Source of the DNA: Macrocystis pyrifera
Lineage: Eukaryota; Sar; Phaeophyceae; Laminariales; Laminariaceae
NCBI GenBank assembly: GCA_031763025.1
Contig: JASSKH010000022.1
Location: 406,628 to 470,627, forward strand
DNA length: 64,000 bases
Direction: 5' to 3'
The translations under genes and the position numbers were made by a program. Of this stretch, positions 11,006-23,372 are shown piece by piece (position 1 is the stretch's first letter; each line of letters opens with the position of its first letter). The notes beneath the pieces were generated by a model. It had not been told where the DNA came from, did not search any database, and worked only from the letters and a program-made list of their open reading frames with translations.

Positions 11006-11809
11006 TCAAGGATTTGTCGCATGTACTCGAACAGCTACGTACACGCGGAAAGGCGAGTCTTTCGACTGCGGCTAAGGCCGAGTTTACGGCTGTGCTCGGT
11101 ATTGGGGAAATACTAACTTAGTACGGGGGACCTTCGCAGCGGTGTTTCGCCGTTGTCCAAGAAATTGATAAAAGTATTGTTGGTGGCCGTTGTGCACAGA
11201 CCTACTTGGTCGACTGGACTTGGATCAGGTAGCTCGGGCCGTTCGTACCGTCCGCGAGAAGGACGTTTACTTAATAAAACATTGTCATCGAGCAATTCGT
11301 ACCCAAGTCCGCTTGTTTGAGCTTCCGCAAAGCATGCAGTTGACAGGGACCTCTTTGTCGCTTTGTCCACGAGAACCAGTGACCGCGCTCACAAAGCACC
11401 GTTAGTAGCTTCCACTGCTTCTTCAACCGAAAGTATCAAGCCCATAGTTCATGCACTAATAAATCGAGGCTCAGCGTGAACACAAGCCTTCTTATCTGTC
11501 GCCAGATGCTGTCAAGACAACAGGCGTTTACCGCCATGCCTGGAGCGAACGAAAGCATGTAAAAAAATGCAACGAACTCGCCCCAGCATAGCCCTGTACT
11601 CCGCCTGGGCCAACAAGGAATGCGCAAAATGACCAAAACCCACCTTGGCACAGCTACGGCAAATTCACGCGCTAGCAGGCGCGATATCTAGAGCAGCTTG
11701 CGCTGGCGCTTCAGCCTGATACATCAAGTGCGAGGCTTGCGCACATACACGTCAAGGCATAGCATGAAGACGTGCTGTCTAGTCTATCGCCAGATACAGA
11801 ACAGATAGC

Positions 11810-12133
11810 ATGTGTGAACGCTATGCCTTAAACACGTATGACTGCATTTGCGACTGCGAACTTACCAACAACATACCGGGTAGTTATGTGCATAAGCCTC
11901 CTCTGAAGTCTCTAGAAAACAAACCATGCCCAGTTTGTGGACGAAAATCAAAGCGAGCACTCCTAGCGCGCGGTGTATGTGACCGCTTCCGTTGCCCCTT
12001 CGGCCGTAGCTACAATGTTCAACGATTGTGCATATATCAAATCAAGGCGCAGCGTGAGCATATGCTATATAGTCTGCCGCCACAGACGGACAAGAAGCCT
12101 TGCCCTCGCGCTCAGCGTGACATGCATACGTAG
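11810..12133 (+). CDS. Hypothetical Cys-rich ORF (right arm)
   Basis: Mirror copy of 1517-1840 with the same 107 codons uninterrupted. Conservation of the frame in both arms is not independent evidence of selection because the arms are nearly identical throughout. Confidence 0.25.
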   Translation: MCERYALNTYDCICDCELTNNIPGSYVHKPPLKSLENKPCPVCGRKSKRALLARGVCDRFRCPFGRSYNVQRLCIYQIKAQREHMLYSLPPQTDKKPCPRAQRDMHT

Positions 12134-12414
12134 TATATGTCGACTTCCTCGTCCTAGTATAACCCTGTAAAATAATCTCCGACTATGGTACGTGCATAAT
12201 GAATCAAATGTAGCTTGTCAAAAACACCGAGAAGCAATACACACTCTGTCAAAGCGCGACATCCTCTAGACTCGTTCCCGCTGACCCATTCATCGGTCTA
12301 GTCCACCCCGTCCAGTCGCACGCCACAACATGGCCGTCCAATGTCAGCGATACTCTCCCTGAGCCTAATGAGTGGGAACGGAACGATACAGCGGAATCTA
12401 CGTTTATGATATAT

Positions 12415-12854
12415 TCAAATTTCGTGCAGAATGAATTCTGTTGCGTCCTCGTAGTAGTCAGTTGCAGTGAAGCCGGACACGGCCCACTTCACGTAATTCT
12501 TCCGGTAACACCTAATCTTGAACCTCGTGCGGTCGTCGCCGTCGCCCTTGCCCTCTTTCAGCCAAATGAGCTCCAACACCTCCCAGTCACCTTCGGTAGG
12601 AACGGGACAGTCCCACACTACCCACTCAAGCTGGTGATCGGGCCCCAGGAAATAAAGCATGTTGTTGTGGTGAATGTGGCTGTGCATGCGGTAGTCCCCG
12701 GTCGTCCCGAGAACCTGAAGAATGTTGACGGGCCTCGCTCCTTCCACAGGCGGACCTCGTTGAAGTCCAATCGAAATCCCCCGGCCTGGTGCGTTTGATT
12801 GTCGGACCCCACGGTCAAGAGCAGTTTTGTGGCCAAAGCATACTCAGTATTCAA
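12415..12854 (-). pseudogene. Beta-trefoil-like ORF, frameshifted (right arm)
   Basis: Mirror copy of 793-1235. This copy is in frame over the C-terminal region (12415-12747) through the motif LYFLGPDHQLEWVVW. It loses a C near 12702 (GACCGGGG against GACCCGGGG in the left arm), which breaks the N-terminal frame. The two copies therefore carry complementary single lesions. The substrate and role are unknown. Confidence 0.4.
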
Positions 12855-13389
12855 TAGTGGTACGGTAAGCTACCATATGTGGTGCAATTGCGCAATCTTC
12901 TTTGGGCAAGGGCTTTCTGGTTGGTCCACGACGACTGCATTTATTTCCACCGAAACACGCGAATCGTAAAAATATAATACGAACTATGACACAACATCTG
13001 AGAGATTGTCTATCACCACGGTGTTCTCCCATGCGATACGATCATTCGGGGGGACAAAAACGTGAAACGCCCTCACCACCCCCCCCCCCCCCCCCGCCCA
13101 ACAAAACGTGAAACGTCCTCACCACCGTCCCCCCCCCCCGCCCAACTTACTTTACATTATTTCTCACACGTTACTCCAACCCTAAGATTTAAAACACCAA
13201 TAGTTGACACAGCAGATGTATTTCTCAGGCTTGCCCGTCCGGATTAGTGTGTCACGCAGCCATTGAGCTATATTGTTATACTTACTTAGTCACCGTTCTA
13301 AAACTAAGCGTTAGGGCTGCTAATAATAGCTACTGTTACCATCCGTGAATCACCTACGAGTACACCGAGCTTGAGACACCTGGCAGATA

Positions 13390-13617
13390 CTATGCGCCTA
13401 GTTTTCTTCGTTTGTGTAGGATTTCCACATTGTGCAAAGAAATCTTGATGCTGTACTCCTTTTCTGATCGTCGTGGCCTGTTAATCCACACCACGGAATA
13501 TATATACGCTTCCAACACAGAGTGAAATTTGGTAATCTCCACGCTGTTGTCTATCTTCAAGCAATAGGGAGCGAAAACGTTTTTATTTAAGGTCTCCATC
13601 GTAACGATCTCCTCCAA
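13390..13617 (-). CDS. Hypothetical short ORF, right-arm copy
   Basis: Mirror copy of the 75-codon frame at 33-260, with the same predicted residues. The adjoining minus-strand sequence at 13618-13832 is the only view of what lies upstream of this ORF. It offers a frame ending near 13587 with a hydrophobic stretch, but not in the same phase, so no longer gene can be assembled. Confidence 0.25.
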   Translation of the reverse strand: MEEIVTMETLNKNVFAPYCLKIDNSVEITKFHSVLEAYIYSVVWINRPRRSEKEYSIKISLHNVEILHKRRKLGA

Positions 13618-13649
13618 GCGGCTAGTGTTGCCTCACATTCCCCCGACAC

Positions 13650-15171
13650 GACTCCCGCTAAACTGAAGACGTATATAAAAACCCAACACAGCCGTAAAAC
13701 GAAGGTCGCTGTGGAGTAATCTCTACATCTGCGTACAGCCGTATCGACAATTATCAATACCTTGTTGAAGGGTATAGCGCGGTCGGATTTCCGACTCGAA
13801 GCTGAAAGGACATGTTCACCATCCGCGGACAAGACATGGTAACCCCTCCCGATGCGTAAGGTCTTGTCCGTGACGTCTCGCGAAGCCGGAGGGGAAAGAG
13901 GAGGAGGGGGGGAGGAGGTAGAGAAGGAGACAGAGAGGTGGCCTCAACACCCTGAGAGCAGCAGTTGCGAACGTTAGGCGCGAAGGTGGAAACGCATGTC
14001 GGCATTGAATGGGTACATTGCAAACTACGCAAGAGAACACGGCCCGTGCAACCAATTTCCGACCGAGTTTTCTACAAAGCAAGGGGACTACACACAACCA
14101 GAAGAGTGGCGTTCTAAGAATCTCGTCGAGACCTTTCCATAGACGCATCGCTCGGCGTTTGGACTGACTTCGCCGTCGAGAAAACAAGCTTGGAAATTCG
14201 TCGGATGAAGTTTGTTATCGTGGGTATTATACTATCCCTGGCACGATACTACAGCCCTACGATACAGCAGGTAGTGGTGTAGGGATCAATCAACAATAGA
14301 ACACTAGGGTGTCGCAGAGGTGTACGAGATGCGAGGTGTGTACTTGACACGCGAAAATGGTGTTGTCTATCTCAAGTACCTGTACGTTGACAGGTCCTCG
14401 GGTGTGAGCTTGTTCGCTGTTTTCGCAGGGTTTCGACGAGCTAACTTATAATTTGCCTGTCTGCGTACAACGTGTCAAATTTATCGCAGCCATGTTGCGG
14501 TGAGGGTTGCCCTCTCGTCTACTATGTTACAAGCCCAGAGCAGTATTCTTTTCTGACGGGAGATCCTCAACCATTTCACCTGTGGAGCTACCCAACAAAT
14601 CTTGAGATCCCATGCGGATTTGAAGCCCTTCTTCGTTAGACAAGTCAGCGCATGGGATCGGGTTGTGTATCGGGCTTAGTACTGTGGCTCACGACTTTCC
14701 TCGGAGTCGATTGTTGGACGACTTCTACTGGTAGTGTAGACTTCCTCCAGTGGGGAGTCCCATACAAACATAGGGGCTATCCCTCTGAGGCAAATACGCG
14801 TATTCGTTTCGTATAGCACCCATAGCACCGCCCCCATCAACAGACAGGTGCATTCGTATACAGAGCTGCTACCAACCGTTGAGAATGCCGTGCACTACGG
14901 TGTGTAGTACTTATGCCGTACCTATTGGACCCATTGAAGAGTGTGTCGCTCTTTACCGTATATATAACACGCACGATAACGCAACGCACCTCCCGGGGCG
15001 AGGTTCGTAGTCGATTTTGTCCAAAACCAGGTGGGCGCACAAAATGAAAATGGCGCCTCTTTCCGGGACGATCTCGTCGCTACTTTTCCAAAGACGCGTC
15101 GCTTGAGGTTTTGCACTCTTCTCCCGGTTGTGGAGAAAAGGCAATTTTTTAGGGGAGCGGCGTCTTCTTGC
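13650..15171. other. No gene recognised; two related diverged segments
   Basis: There are minus-strand frames at 13754-14187 with no recognisable motif. Segments near 14100-14200 and 15050-15140 are related: both read ATCTCGTCG...CTTTTCCAWAGACGCRTCGCT followed by a CTTCKCCGTYG-like end. They look like two old copies of one repeat. A purine-rich GGGGAAAGAGGAGGAGG tract lies near 13890. Confidence 0.5.
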
Positions 15172-15480
15172 TCAATACACGGCGGTACCTGGTTTGTAAC
15201 AAACGCCTAAAGCTTGTCCGAGGGGTGTATCGTCTTGCTTGATACACGGTATGTAACAACCGACGTCTAAGACAACAAAAAATGCGGAACACACACGCAG
15301 CAAGCGTCGTTGGGGGCATACCTTGTTGAAGGTGACATCGACCTTCACCGGCACCACCACGTGGTTGGTCGCCACCTTAACAAAACAGCAAGGTATATGT
15401 GATTGGCAGTAAAGGAAGTACGGGACGATTGCGCAAGGGCGTACAGTTAAGTTACCCTCTGGTTTGCATCGAGGACGCAT
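15172..15480 (-). CDS. Hypothetical ORF, possible exon
   Basis: 102 codons on the minus strand. The part 15480-15332 is protein-like (…FVKVATNHVVVPVKVDV…) and ends at AACAAG|GTATGCC, a good 5' splice site at about 15329/15328, after which the frame loses this character. No family recognised. The plus-strand region 15170-15270 has two partial copies of a TACACGG-GTAACAA-CGYCTAA motif. Confidence 0.25.
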   Translation of the reverse strand: MRPRCKPEGNLTVRPCAIVPYFLYCQSHIPCCFVKVATNHVVVPVKVDVTFNKVCPQRRLLRVCSAFFVVLDVGCYIPCIKQDDTPLGQALGVCYKPGTAVY

Positions 15481-17864
15481 ACACAGCAGTGCGAGCCAAG
15501 TTCAGCAAGGATATTAGACACTGAATCGCCATGCCACAGCATTAGATACAAAAGCACATCATGCACAAGGCAGCATGACAACATGCATAATACATACATT
15601 GCAGGAGAGATTCAAATCGAAAGAATAAATATGAAGAACGAAAGAAGCAACAGAAAGCAGAGTGGCATGCGCGATCCTCCACACTTTTCGCCTGTAGTTG
15701 GTCAAAGAAGGTCGAACAACAGGAGCGTTACTGCTCGCCAACAACGAGTACGTCGTATATACTGCTGCTGCATGTATGTGGTGATTTGTGGCCGTGTTTT
15801 TACCGTCGCGTGATGCTCTCGAGCGTTTCGTTAAAAGTCTTGAATTCGGTGCGACCTATACATCGAGCTACGTTTGGGTTTACTTTCGACACCCCTAGGA
15901 GGGCAGGGTACTATAAATGTATACGTCAGATGGAGTGCGTGTTGTCTTGACATGAAACCGTTATTCTACCAAGCAGCATCGGCACACCCGTCTTGATCTA
16001 TGCCTGTACCAGATACCGAATAGGTCTGATTCTTCCTGCGAATCATGTGGTCACAGACTGCGAGAGAGAGAAAACTATGTACCAGGTATTGCAGTACATC
16101 AGTAGTAGTGAGGAAACTAAATACAAAGATATTTCCGGGTACCAAAACGCAACACAACAAGCCTAGCGGAACAAGTAAATAAGAACAGAAACAATTAAAA
16201 CACAGATAATGCCAGTAGCATGCGAGAAGATCAACAAGATTGCACGAGCCTGCATGGACTATGACCCTTTCTTTGGAATATGACCCACGATACACGATCA
16301 ACTTCTCCTCGTGAATCAACGCATTCGAATTGTACCCCGTTCGTCTACTACCCGGGTACCGTCGGAGGAGACCTGAACCTGTCACAACCCGTTCGGGTAC
16401 GGGTAGGACTGATTAGCCGACTGGCATTTCGACCCGTGTACCGGACATCAACGGCCATCTGGGTGCCTGGTGATTTTGCGTGTCCCCGGTGATGTATACC
16501 TCACCGTACCTCCCAGAAACCCTCTGCACATGTCAGAAAAATCTCTCAGGGTCTCCCACACGCACACCCCTTGGAGGGATGGTGAAGGATATCGCACCGG
16601 GGACACGTAAAACACCGGCTACCCGTTCCCGGGTGCCAGAATCCAGGTACACTTTGCGTGTTGGAGGCCCTGGCATTTTTATGAGATATATCATGGGGTT
16701 TCTGCTGTCGGAGGTGTGGTGAGTAATTTCTTGCCGGGGACACATAAATCACCGGGTCCGAGCACCCTGCGGGTAATACAGTAAATAGTGCTCCCTCTAT
16801 GGTGCCCGTTGGGTAGTGCCGGCTGCCGACTATAGTGCCTGTGGCATCACTTGGCGGATTTAACCAGTGTTTGTGGCGGTGTGCGGAATAGTGCCGGTTG
16901 CCGCTATAATGCCGGGATTGTTGGAGGATGGCAGATACCGACACTACAGCACTACGTACGGAGGGCTCATTGCTATACGTCCTGCGTACCAGCAGACATT
17001 GGATATGGTGCATTGATATTACGTACCAAGCATCTTACAGATCATACCATAAGCCCATCGAACACGACATGACATGGCAGAGAACCTTTTTTCTAAAATG
17101 TTTCCGGAGATGGTAGACTGCTAATGACACAACGCATATGAAGATCGTGTCGCCATTACCACAAGATCCATACGATTTATTTCATCCATGTCTGTTCTTC
17201 GTTCTTTTCTGTGTACATGCCCGCTTTAGTGTCCGTGAACTAGTTCTGTGTGTTGTCCGGTACCAGGTACCCGAGTACCCGCATTACCCGGGAATGTTTA
17301 TCTGAAGGAACGGGTAACCGACCACGGGTGCCGGTAACATATCTGAAAAAGTCCGGGTACCCGGGCATCCGACGGGGACACGTCTACAACAACATATGTG
17401 CATCCCAACCATGAAGATAACCACAACACCCGATCGATGTTGTATGAAATCCACCACCAGAAGTGATCTTCAGATAGTTGTGACGTTCGGCATGAATGAT
17501 GCATCTTCAGATGGTCGACGTTCCGAAGGGGTCTCTTCTGCGAGATTGAACGAAACTCCGAATTTTTAAATGTCAAGGCGCGAAAAACAAACAAACATAT
17601 CATACGCGACAACCCAGAACCCCCCTTCACCTTCATCACCTTCGCTTCTGGGTTGGCTGAAATGGGTGGGGGGTGCGAAGGCGCCTCCTTCACCCCTTGT
17701 AAGAAATAGTCGGCAGTGAGTCTAGAAGATCTTGGCCGAACCCGCCCGAGATCATAACAACGACAAAACTACCAGAAGAAACCACCTCCATACACAGTCA
17801 GTGCCAAAACTCTACGGTATAAAACGTATGGATCTTTATAGCAAGCACCTCGAGGAGTACGTAT
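15481..17864. other. No gene recognised; GGGTACCCG-rich tracts
   Basis: Only short frames. GGGTACC/CCCGGGTAC palindromic motifs cluster near 16330-16460 and 17255-17370, with a GT/CCGGG-rich stretch near 16590-16770. Related tracts occur in the nested hAT at 28.1-28.8 kb. A frame at 17298-17693 minus has no motif. Confidence 0.5.
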
Positions 17865-18161
17865 TCATATATTAATACGGCTGTTCAGCTGATGCAGAGG
17901 TGGGGCACATGCAGTGAACGAATTACAGACCAGGCTACTGTTATCGTTACGCACCTCGCTATCAGCCTTGCTCGTACCCATCTTCGTCAAAGGATGCAAA
18001 TGGACCTGGTGTATATTCCACGCGCCACAGGACCGCACGGCTTCGGCAGTAGGGTCGTTGAACGCAGAATCACCAGGAGAGGACTGCCCGGGACTGAAGA
18101 GATCTGCACGGACCCGAGCGCCGTACAGAGGTTCTCTTAGACATGAACCGCCGTGCATCAA
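17865..18161 (-). CDS. Hypothetical ORF
   Basis: 98 codons in frame from ATG 18161; the opening residues are MMHGGSCLREPLYGARV. It is protein-like over the first ~60 codons, but no domain is recognised and no neighbouring exon was found. It may be a transposon remnant. Confidence 0.2.
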   Translation of the reverse strand: MMHGGSCLREPLYGARVRADLFSPGQSSPGDSAFNDPTAEAVRSCGAWNIHQVHLHPLTKMGTSKADSEVRNDNSSLVCNSFTACAPPLHQLNSRINI

Positions 18162-18238
18162 GACCCGTGCATCCCCGGCGTAGCACCAGATATGTACTTA
18201 GTCTCCTCGATTGAGGAGCTGTGAACCTCAACTTTTGT

Positions 18239-18312
18239 AGGACCGCAGTCTCGTTTTGGGGGCAAACCAGTCAATTTATCAGTAGTTTGTCCCCAAAACG
18301 GGACTGCGATCC
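18239..18312. mobile_element. MITE family 2 (GCAGTCCCGTTTTGGGG), copy 1
   Basis: Short inverted repeat: AGGACCGCAGTCTCGTTTTG at one end and the near-complement CAAAACGGGACTGCGATCCT at the other, around an AT-rich core. A second copy lies at 57255-57337. The end motif resembles blocks of the tandem array at 63521-64000. Confidence 0.7.
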
Positions 18313-18384
18313 TCAAAGGCTTAAACCAACAGACGACAGTAGTAGAAACATTGAAACAAAGCCCAACACACATTTGCAGGCTAC

Positions 18385-18494
18385 TATTACGGGGGTACAT
18401 AGTTAACAGGACCTATGATGTACATAAAAACCTATATATTTGCCTATTTTTAGTAACAAAATTTGGTCCCGTTAACTATGGACCCCCGTAATAT
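18385..18494 (+). mobile_element. MITE family 1, copy near 18.4 kb
   Basis: 110 bp with well-preserved inverted ends: TATTACGGGGGTACATAGTT on the left, and on the right the reverse complement ending CCCCCGTAATA. The inside reads AAAACCTATATATTTGCC. It is flanked by TA on both sides. Non-coding. Confidence 0.9.
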
Positions 18495-18513
18495 CAATAC
18501 CTAAACCTACTGG

Positions 18514-18635
18514 TATGGAAAAATATCATACATACATGCAGTTCGACGCGAGTCGACGAGAGCAGAAAAGGGCATATGGAAAAATATCATACATACATGC
18601 AGTTCGACGCGAGTCGACGAGAGCAGAAAAGGGCT
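18514..18635. repeat. Perfect 61-bp tandem duplication
   Basis: The unit starting TATGGAAAAATATCATACAT and ending GCAGAAAAGGGC occurs twice with period 61 (18514 and 18575). It creates a repeated peptide in one frame, but no gene is evident. Confidence 0.9.
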
Positions 18636-21600
18636 GGAATATTCTCGCGATAAAAACGCAAGGCACGAACCGTAGTGAGGAGGGGGGAGGAGAGCCTGCT
18701 ATGAAGTATGTGACTCCAGATCTGAGTTGCGCCTCCAGTAGAGGGGGAGGGAGGGAGAAAATAAGGTCTAAGACAATAAACCTGGTAAAAAAAGATACAA
18801 AAAAATAGATGATGTAAGTCAGAAGTAGGATCGAACTAAATTCGTATACGAAGGTTTTGGTACCTCCTATTTTCGGGATCTTCTATAAGAAACATTGACA
18901 GCGACATCACGTTGACAGCGGTGGCGTCTGGGCCCAAACGTGACCCTTACCGTCGCGGGTTGACCTTATAGCAGCAGTAGCAGCAGAAGCGGGGTTGTCA
19001 AATCGATTCGAGCGAGGCACGTGACACGATACGCATAAACAAAGGCTTTACACGAGTGTCATAGATAAATGACAGGGTAGCTCGAGGTATAGCAGTTGGC
19101 GCTGGTACTGCTGTTGTAGATATCCCTTACGGCTGTCGTCAACTACTCCTTGTTCGCGACCTGGTGCGTTGGTGGGAGGCATGAAAAACAATACATACCA
19201 GCCGGTACATTTTTTCAGATTTTGGGTCCGACGGCTATGACCTCGAGCTTCAGAACGTCAGCAAGGTCGCTGGCTTCAGGATCTCCAGCTTCACGCAATT
19301 ACAAACGAAGCTCCCTATCTTTTCGGCGGTCGTGAAAAATTGCAACTCGCGTCTCTCGTAATTTTTGTATTGTTTTCCTTGGTTGCGCTCATGGGTTCCA
19401 GTACGTCGACATCTCATTTGCTTGCTCGCACGTTGATTCAGTTACGACGATCGTGGTTTTCTCTGTCTCGATACACCATTCATTACGAATCCGCATGTAG
19501 TGGGCGTGTTGGGTGCCGTTGGGTACAACATCATGGTTTAATGAGAAGTCAACCACACAGTTCAAAACAGTACCATTGATAAGGCACCACCTGAGCGAGA
19601 CACCTTGGTATGCACAATTACACGAGTATTGACACAGGGCACGCTCTGTTAGTTCGAAGGCACAGCCTGCACGCGACGGAGGGGTGGTTGGGGTCTCCTG
19701 GCTGCGAGGCCAACGCCGACGATGGCTCCGGCCCTTCCCACTTCAATTGCAACGCTACTCAGTCTCCGGTTCTATCCTCCACCCTGAAAGGAAACACGAT
19801 TGGACGGCTCTGTATCCCATCGCTTTCGGCAGCCGCGCACAACCCTGAACTTCGTACGGTCCTGGCCCCTCCTCGGACTTCGAGTCAGTTTTCATCGCTG
19901 GGCCTTTGAAACGTCTCTACGGCTATGCAGTATACTCTATACCTGTATAGTCCACACCAAGTTATTGACCTACCTTCCCTGATTTCAATCCTGTCAAGAT
20001 CGCCGCCACAGTTTGCGGACGCTACGGCCGCATCAAGCGTTGGCTGGAATTCTCTCGGCATAAACGTACGTACCTTCTATCAATACACTGTATCTGCTGG
20101 CTTCAAACACAAGGTGGGATGCTGACAAGGCAGTGCCAAAGACAGCCAACAACATCGGGTCACAGCACTATTTTCTTCTCCCGCGTTTTAAGCCGGCCAT
20201 CGATGTGGGCCGCTCTGGACACAGCAGCCCAACTAGCCCAGATGCCATAGATGGGAGCTTAGATTTTCCAGGCCGTGGTGTAATGGGAGATAGTGCAATG
20301 GAACTCCCTGGGGGAGTTTTCCCACACAGTACGAAAATGTTTTTTGGGTGGGCTCGTTCTCCTCCCTTTACATCACCAACTGCATCACCACCACCACGAA
20401 AACAACGGGCTTATCGCATGAACCCCCACCACCTGAAGCAATTTATTTTGATCATCGTTTACAGGAGTATTGGGTCAGGGCTATCTTCACAACCACTATG
20501 ATGCAGCATACATAATAAATGTGCATCACCACGATGAACCAATAAACATATCAAGCAACTAAAATACCCAATCAGGAACTGAAACACAGGCTCACATTAG
20601 ATTTGAAGCAGAAGCTGGAAGGGCGAGCTGAAGGTGACGCAGTGGAGGCCTACGTCGTTGCTGTGCTGCTCTGGGATACGATGGTGGCCTGTTGGTGCTG
20701 TCTCAGGGTGGTGGTGCTGTTGTGCTTGTGTTGGGGGCTGATAATAAGTGTGAACGAGGGGGGCATCAACGAAGCCAATTGAAGCGATCTTCAGTTCACT
20801 CTACATTACGCCACTTGAATTATAAATGAAACCATATTTGGCAGATTTTTTGGGCTCCTGTTTTTACAGGTATACAGCAGCAGTGTGGGGTACTCGAACA
20901 TCAAGTCTATACGACCGACAACTGAAAAATAAAATTGGCCGATACAACGTATTATATGGGAAAAATTGAAGGGGTCTCAGAACTGGCTTTCTTTGCCGAA
21001 AACCCGCGATTTTCTCGACGGGACTGACTGTAAAAAATACCGGTGGACTGCTCAGGATGTGTGTGTGTGTGTGTTCTTCACATTAAACCGTTCTTCTACT
21101 CGTCGACATCCAGCAAGCCCAGTGTCCGTGCTGATTCTTCACCCTAGAAAGATACGAGCTCTGTGGTCACAGGCTACGACACAGAGATAACACACCGTAA
21201 TGCATTAATAGCCTACGTAATACCATGCCTTCGCACTAGGTGCGGCCGACACAACATACATACATACGCCAGCAACCAAAATACACCATAAAGAAAGAGA
21301 AGCAACGAAAAAACCAAACCGAAAAAGAACAAGAAAAAGAAAAAGAAAAGGAGAAGAATCCCAAATAAATAAATAAAATGGGAAGCCAAAGCTCAGACAC
21401 ATACATACTTACCCCGAGCATGAGCCAAAAGGGACATGCAAGGGGAAATATACGAGAAGGAAAAAGGGACTATGCATCCCGGTGAACACTTAACTAAGTA
21501 AAAAGAGCAATAGTGAGTGGACCAAAGTACGCTCGTCACCCACCCACTATGTAGTACTTCTTTCATAAGGATAAGAAGGGAAAAAAATCAAAATGCATAC

Positions 21601-21651
21601 CGAACGGCCGCAGCAGTTGGCGGTACGAGTAGCAAAGAAAAGTCCAACCTA
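18636..21651. other. No gene recognised
   Basis: Several 60-120-codon frames (for example 19610-19909 plus, 20133-20501 plus) carry no motif and have no convincing splice partners. A purine-rich tract at about 21290-21380 precedes the LINE fragment. GT microsatellite near 21058-21072. Confidence 0.45.
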
Positions 21652-22176
21652 TTAGTCGGCCTGGTACCTTGCTACCCTATCTGCGGTCTCTCTGCTACTC
21701 TCTTCTACCGCGGTTTCCCTTCTACTCCTCCTGTTCCCCCCCCTGCCCCCATACACTTGTACGGTGTTCCCTCTACCCCTCCTGCTGTTACCCCTCCCCC
21801 CATTCCCTCTAACACTACCTGCAGCGGATGCACGGCGCTGTCTACTCAGCTTTGCCTCAGCCTCGTGCCACCTGCCCATGAATTGTTCAGCTGCTTCGAG
21901 GATTCTCCGGTACGACTTTCCCGTCTGTTTTGCTGCAGTGGGCCACAGTGCGGTCCCAACTCCAAAGACTACGGGGGAGTCTTCCGTTGATCCCTCGGTG
22001 GCTTTGAACACTCTAAGGTCCTCAGCAATTGCCCTAGGCCAAGTCTTGGGCTGCCCGCCTCGTTTCGGGCTCCCCCCACCAGCGATCGTCCCGAACATCA
22101 ACCGACTGGGCAATCGCCCCTCGTGTTGCCGCACCACAGCCCCCGCAAAGAAGAGTCGCCGTTTACGGATGGTCAA
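21652..22176 (-). pseudogene. LINE-type reverse transcriptase C-terminal fragment
   Basis: 174 in-frame codons on the minus strand. The start matches the tail found after the polymerase domain of many non-LTR retrotransposons: RKRRLFFAGAVVRQHEGRLP, then GGQPKTWPRAIAEDL. The reverse-transcriptase palm and endonuclease are absent on the 5' side, which fits the usual 5' truncation of LINE insertions. A second low-complexity Arg/Gly part (RGNGGRGNSRRGRG) ends at a stop near 21652. The family assignment is from memory of the motif; the rest is seen directly. Confidence 0.65.
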
Positions 22177-22925
22177 GACAAGACAAGACAGCTCATTACA
22201 AGTACTGTAATATGACCACTTGTTGTGCTTTATTTATTAAAATAACATGCATTTAAATGTTAATACCGGGTCCAATCCGCTTACTATTATGTATATACCT
22301 GGTATATATATATCTCCGTGTACATACATACCTCGTACATTCGAAAATCTTCACGTCCGGGGCGATCTGGTAGATCTTGGTCGTGAGGAGCTGCCAGGGA
22401 GTTGAACAACTCCCTCTGCCGGCTATATTAAAATCACACCCTGGACAACAGACAACACTCTAATTGTCTATTAATAGATTCCTATTGCAATAGACCGCCT
22501 ATTGTGGTCTCTAATTCCAATTAATTTGAATGCCTCGTCTGCGACGCATCATGCTGGGCGTATACTGATTATTCTGTATTATGCTGAACCAGCACGAACG
22601 AACATCTACGTACGTACGTACGTACGTACGCACACGGTCGACTGTAGTATGTATCCGTGACGTTTGGGCTTAGGGCGTGTCCAAACAGAATCGAAAATCG
22701 GAATGATATTAAAATTGGCACTGATTGGTCCTTGGCCCAAACATGTTCCCGTTTGTTTGTACCTAGAAAACGAACGAATCTTAGAAAACGAACGATTTAC
22801 AACTTACAGCCCAATGTCAAAATCAAAAGGTTGACGGCTGGAAATCGAAAGGAAATCGAAAAATACGAACAGCAACAATTCAGCGCGTCCTACTCTGCCC
22901 GAGACATATATATGTGTATAGTACG
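22177..22925. other. AT-rich stretch, ACGT microsatellite, no gene
   Basis: It contains TATATAT patches, CAATAGAC/AATTCCAATTAA motifs (22440-22530) like those in the 29-30 kb and 39.3-39.6 kb regions, and an ACGT tetranucleotide run at about 22608-22630. Short frames only. Confidence 0.6.
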
Positions 22926-23372
22926 TATTGTAAATATTTCACATTTCGCTCCCGGCGACGAACCCGCCGTGCGACCAGCCGCACACCACACACTGCTCTG
23001 CGGTGATTTTTTTGTGGATATGTATAGTACTATATAATACGAAGTGATACGTCTCGTATTGAACCTGTTGTCCGGACAATTCCTATTAACAGCCGACCTC
23101 TGAAATCAATCGGTAATAATATTATTTTCATACGACACATCAGTTGTTCTAGTTGTGCGCGGGACAAACTTAGAACTAGATTCGTTCTAGAGACATGCCC
23201 ACCATTGTGGGTCCTCTGCCATCTGCCCGATATATTTTTATGTACGTATAATACCTGGTATGTATTATTGTAAATATTTCACATTTCACTCCCGGCGACG
23301 AACCCACCGTGCGACCAGGCGCACAACACACTGCTGTGCGGTGATTTTTTTGTGGATATATATATATATATA

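Larger units (their letters stand above)
7022..13649 (-). repeat. Right arm of giant inverted repeat
   Basis: This is the reverse-complement partner of 1-6633. It starts at the GGGGTGTGATATA sequence that mirrors the last bases before the N gap. The mirror relation cannot be followed past 13649 because the partner position would lie before base 1. It repeats every feature of the left arm in reverse order: hypothetical ORFs, tandem segments, the palindrome array and the MITE copy. Confidence 0.95.
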
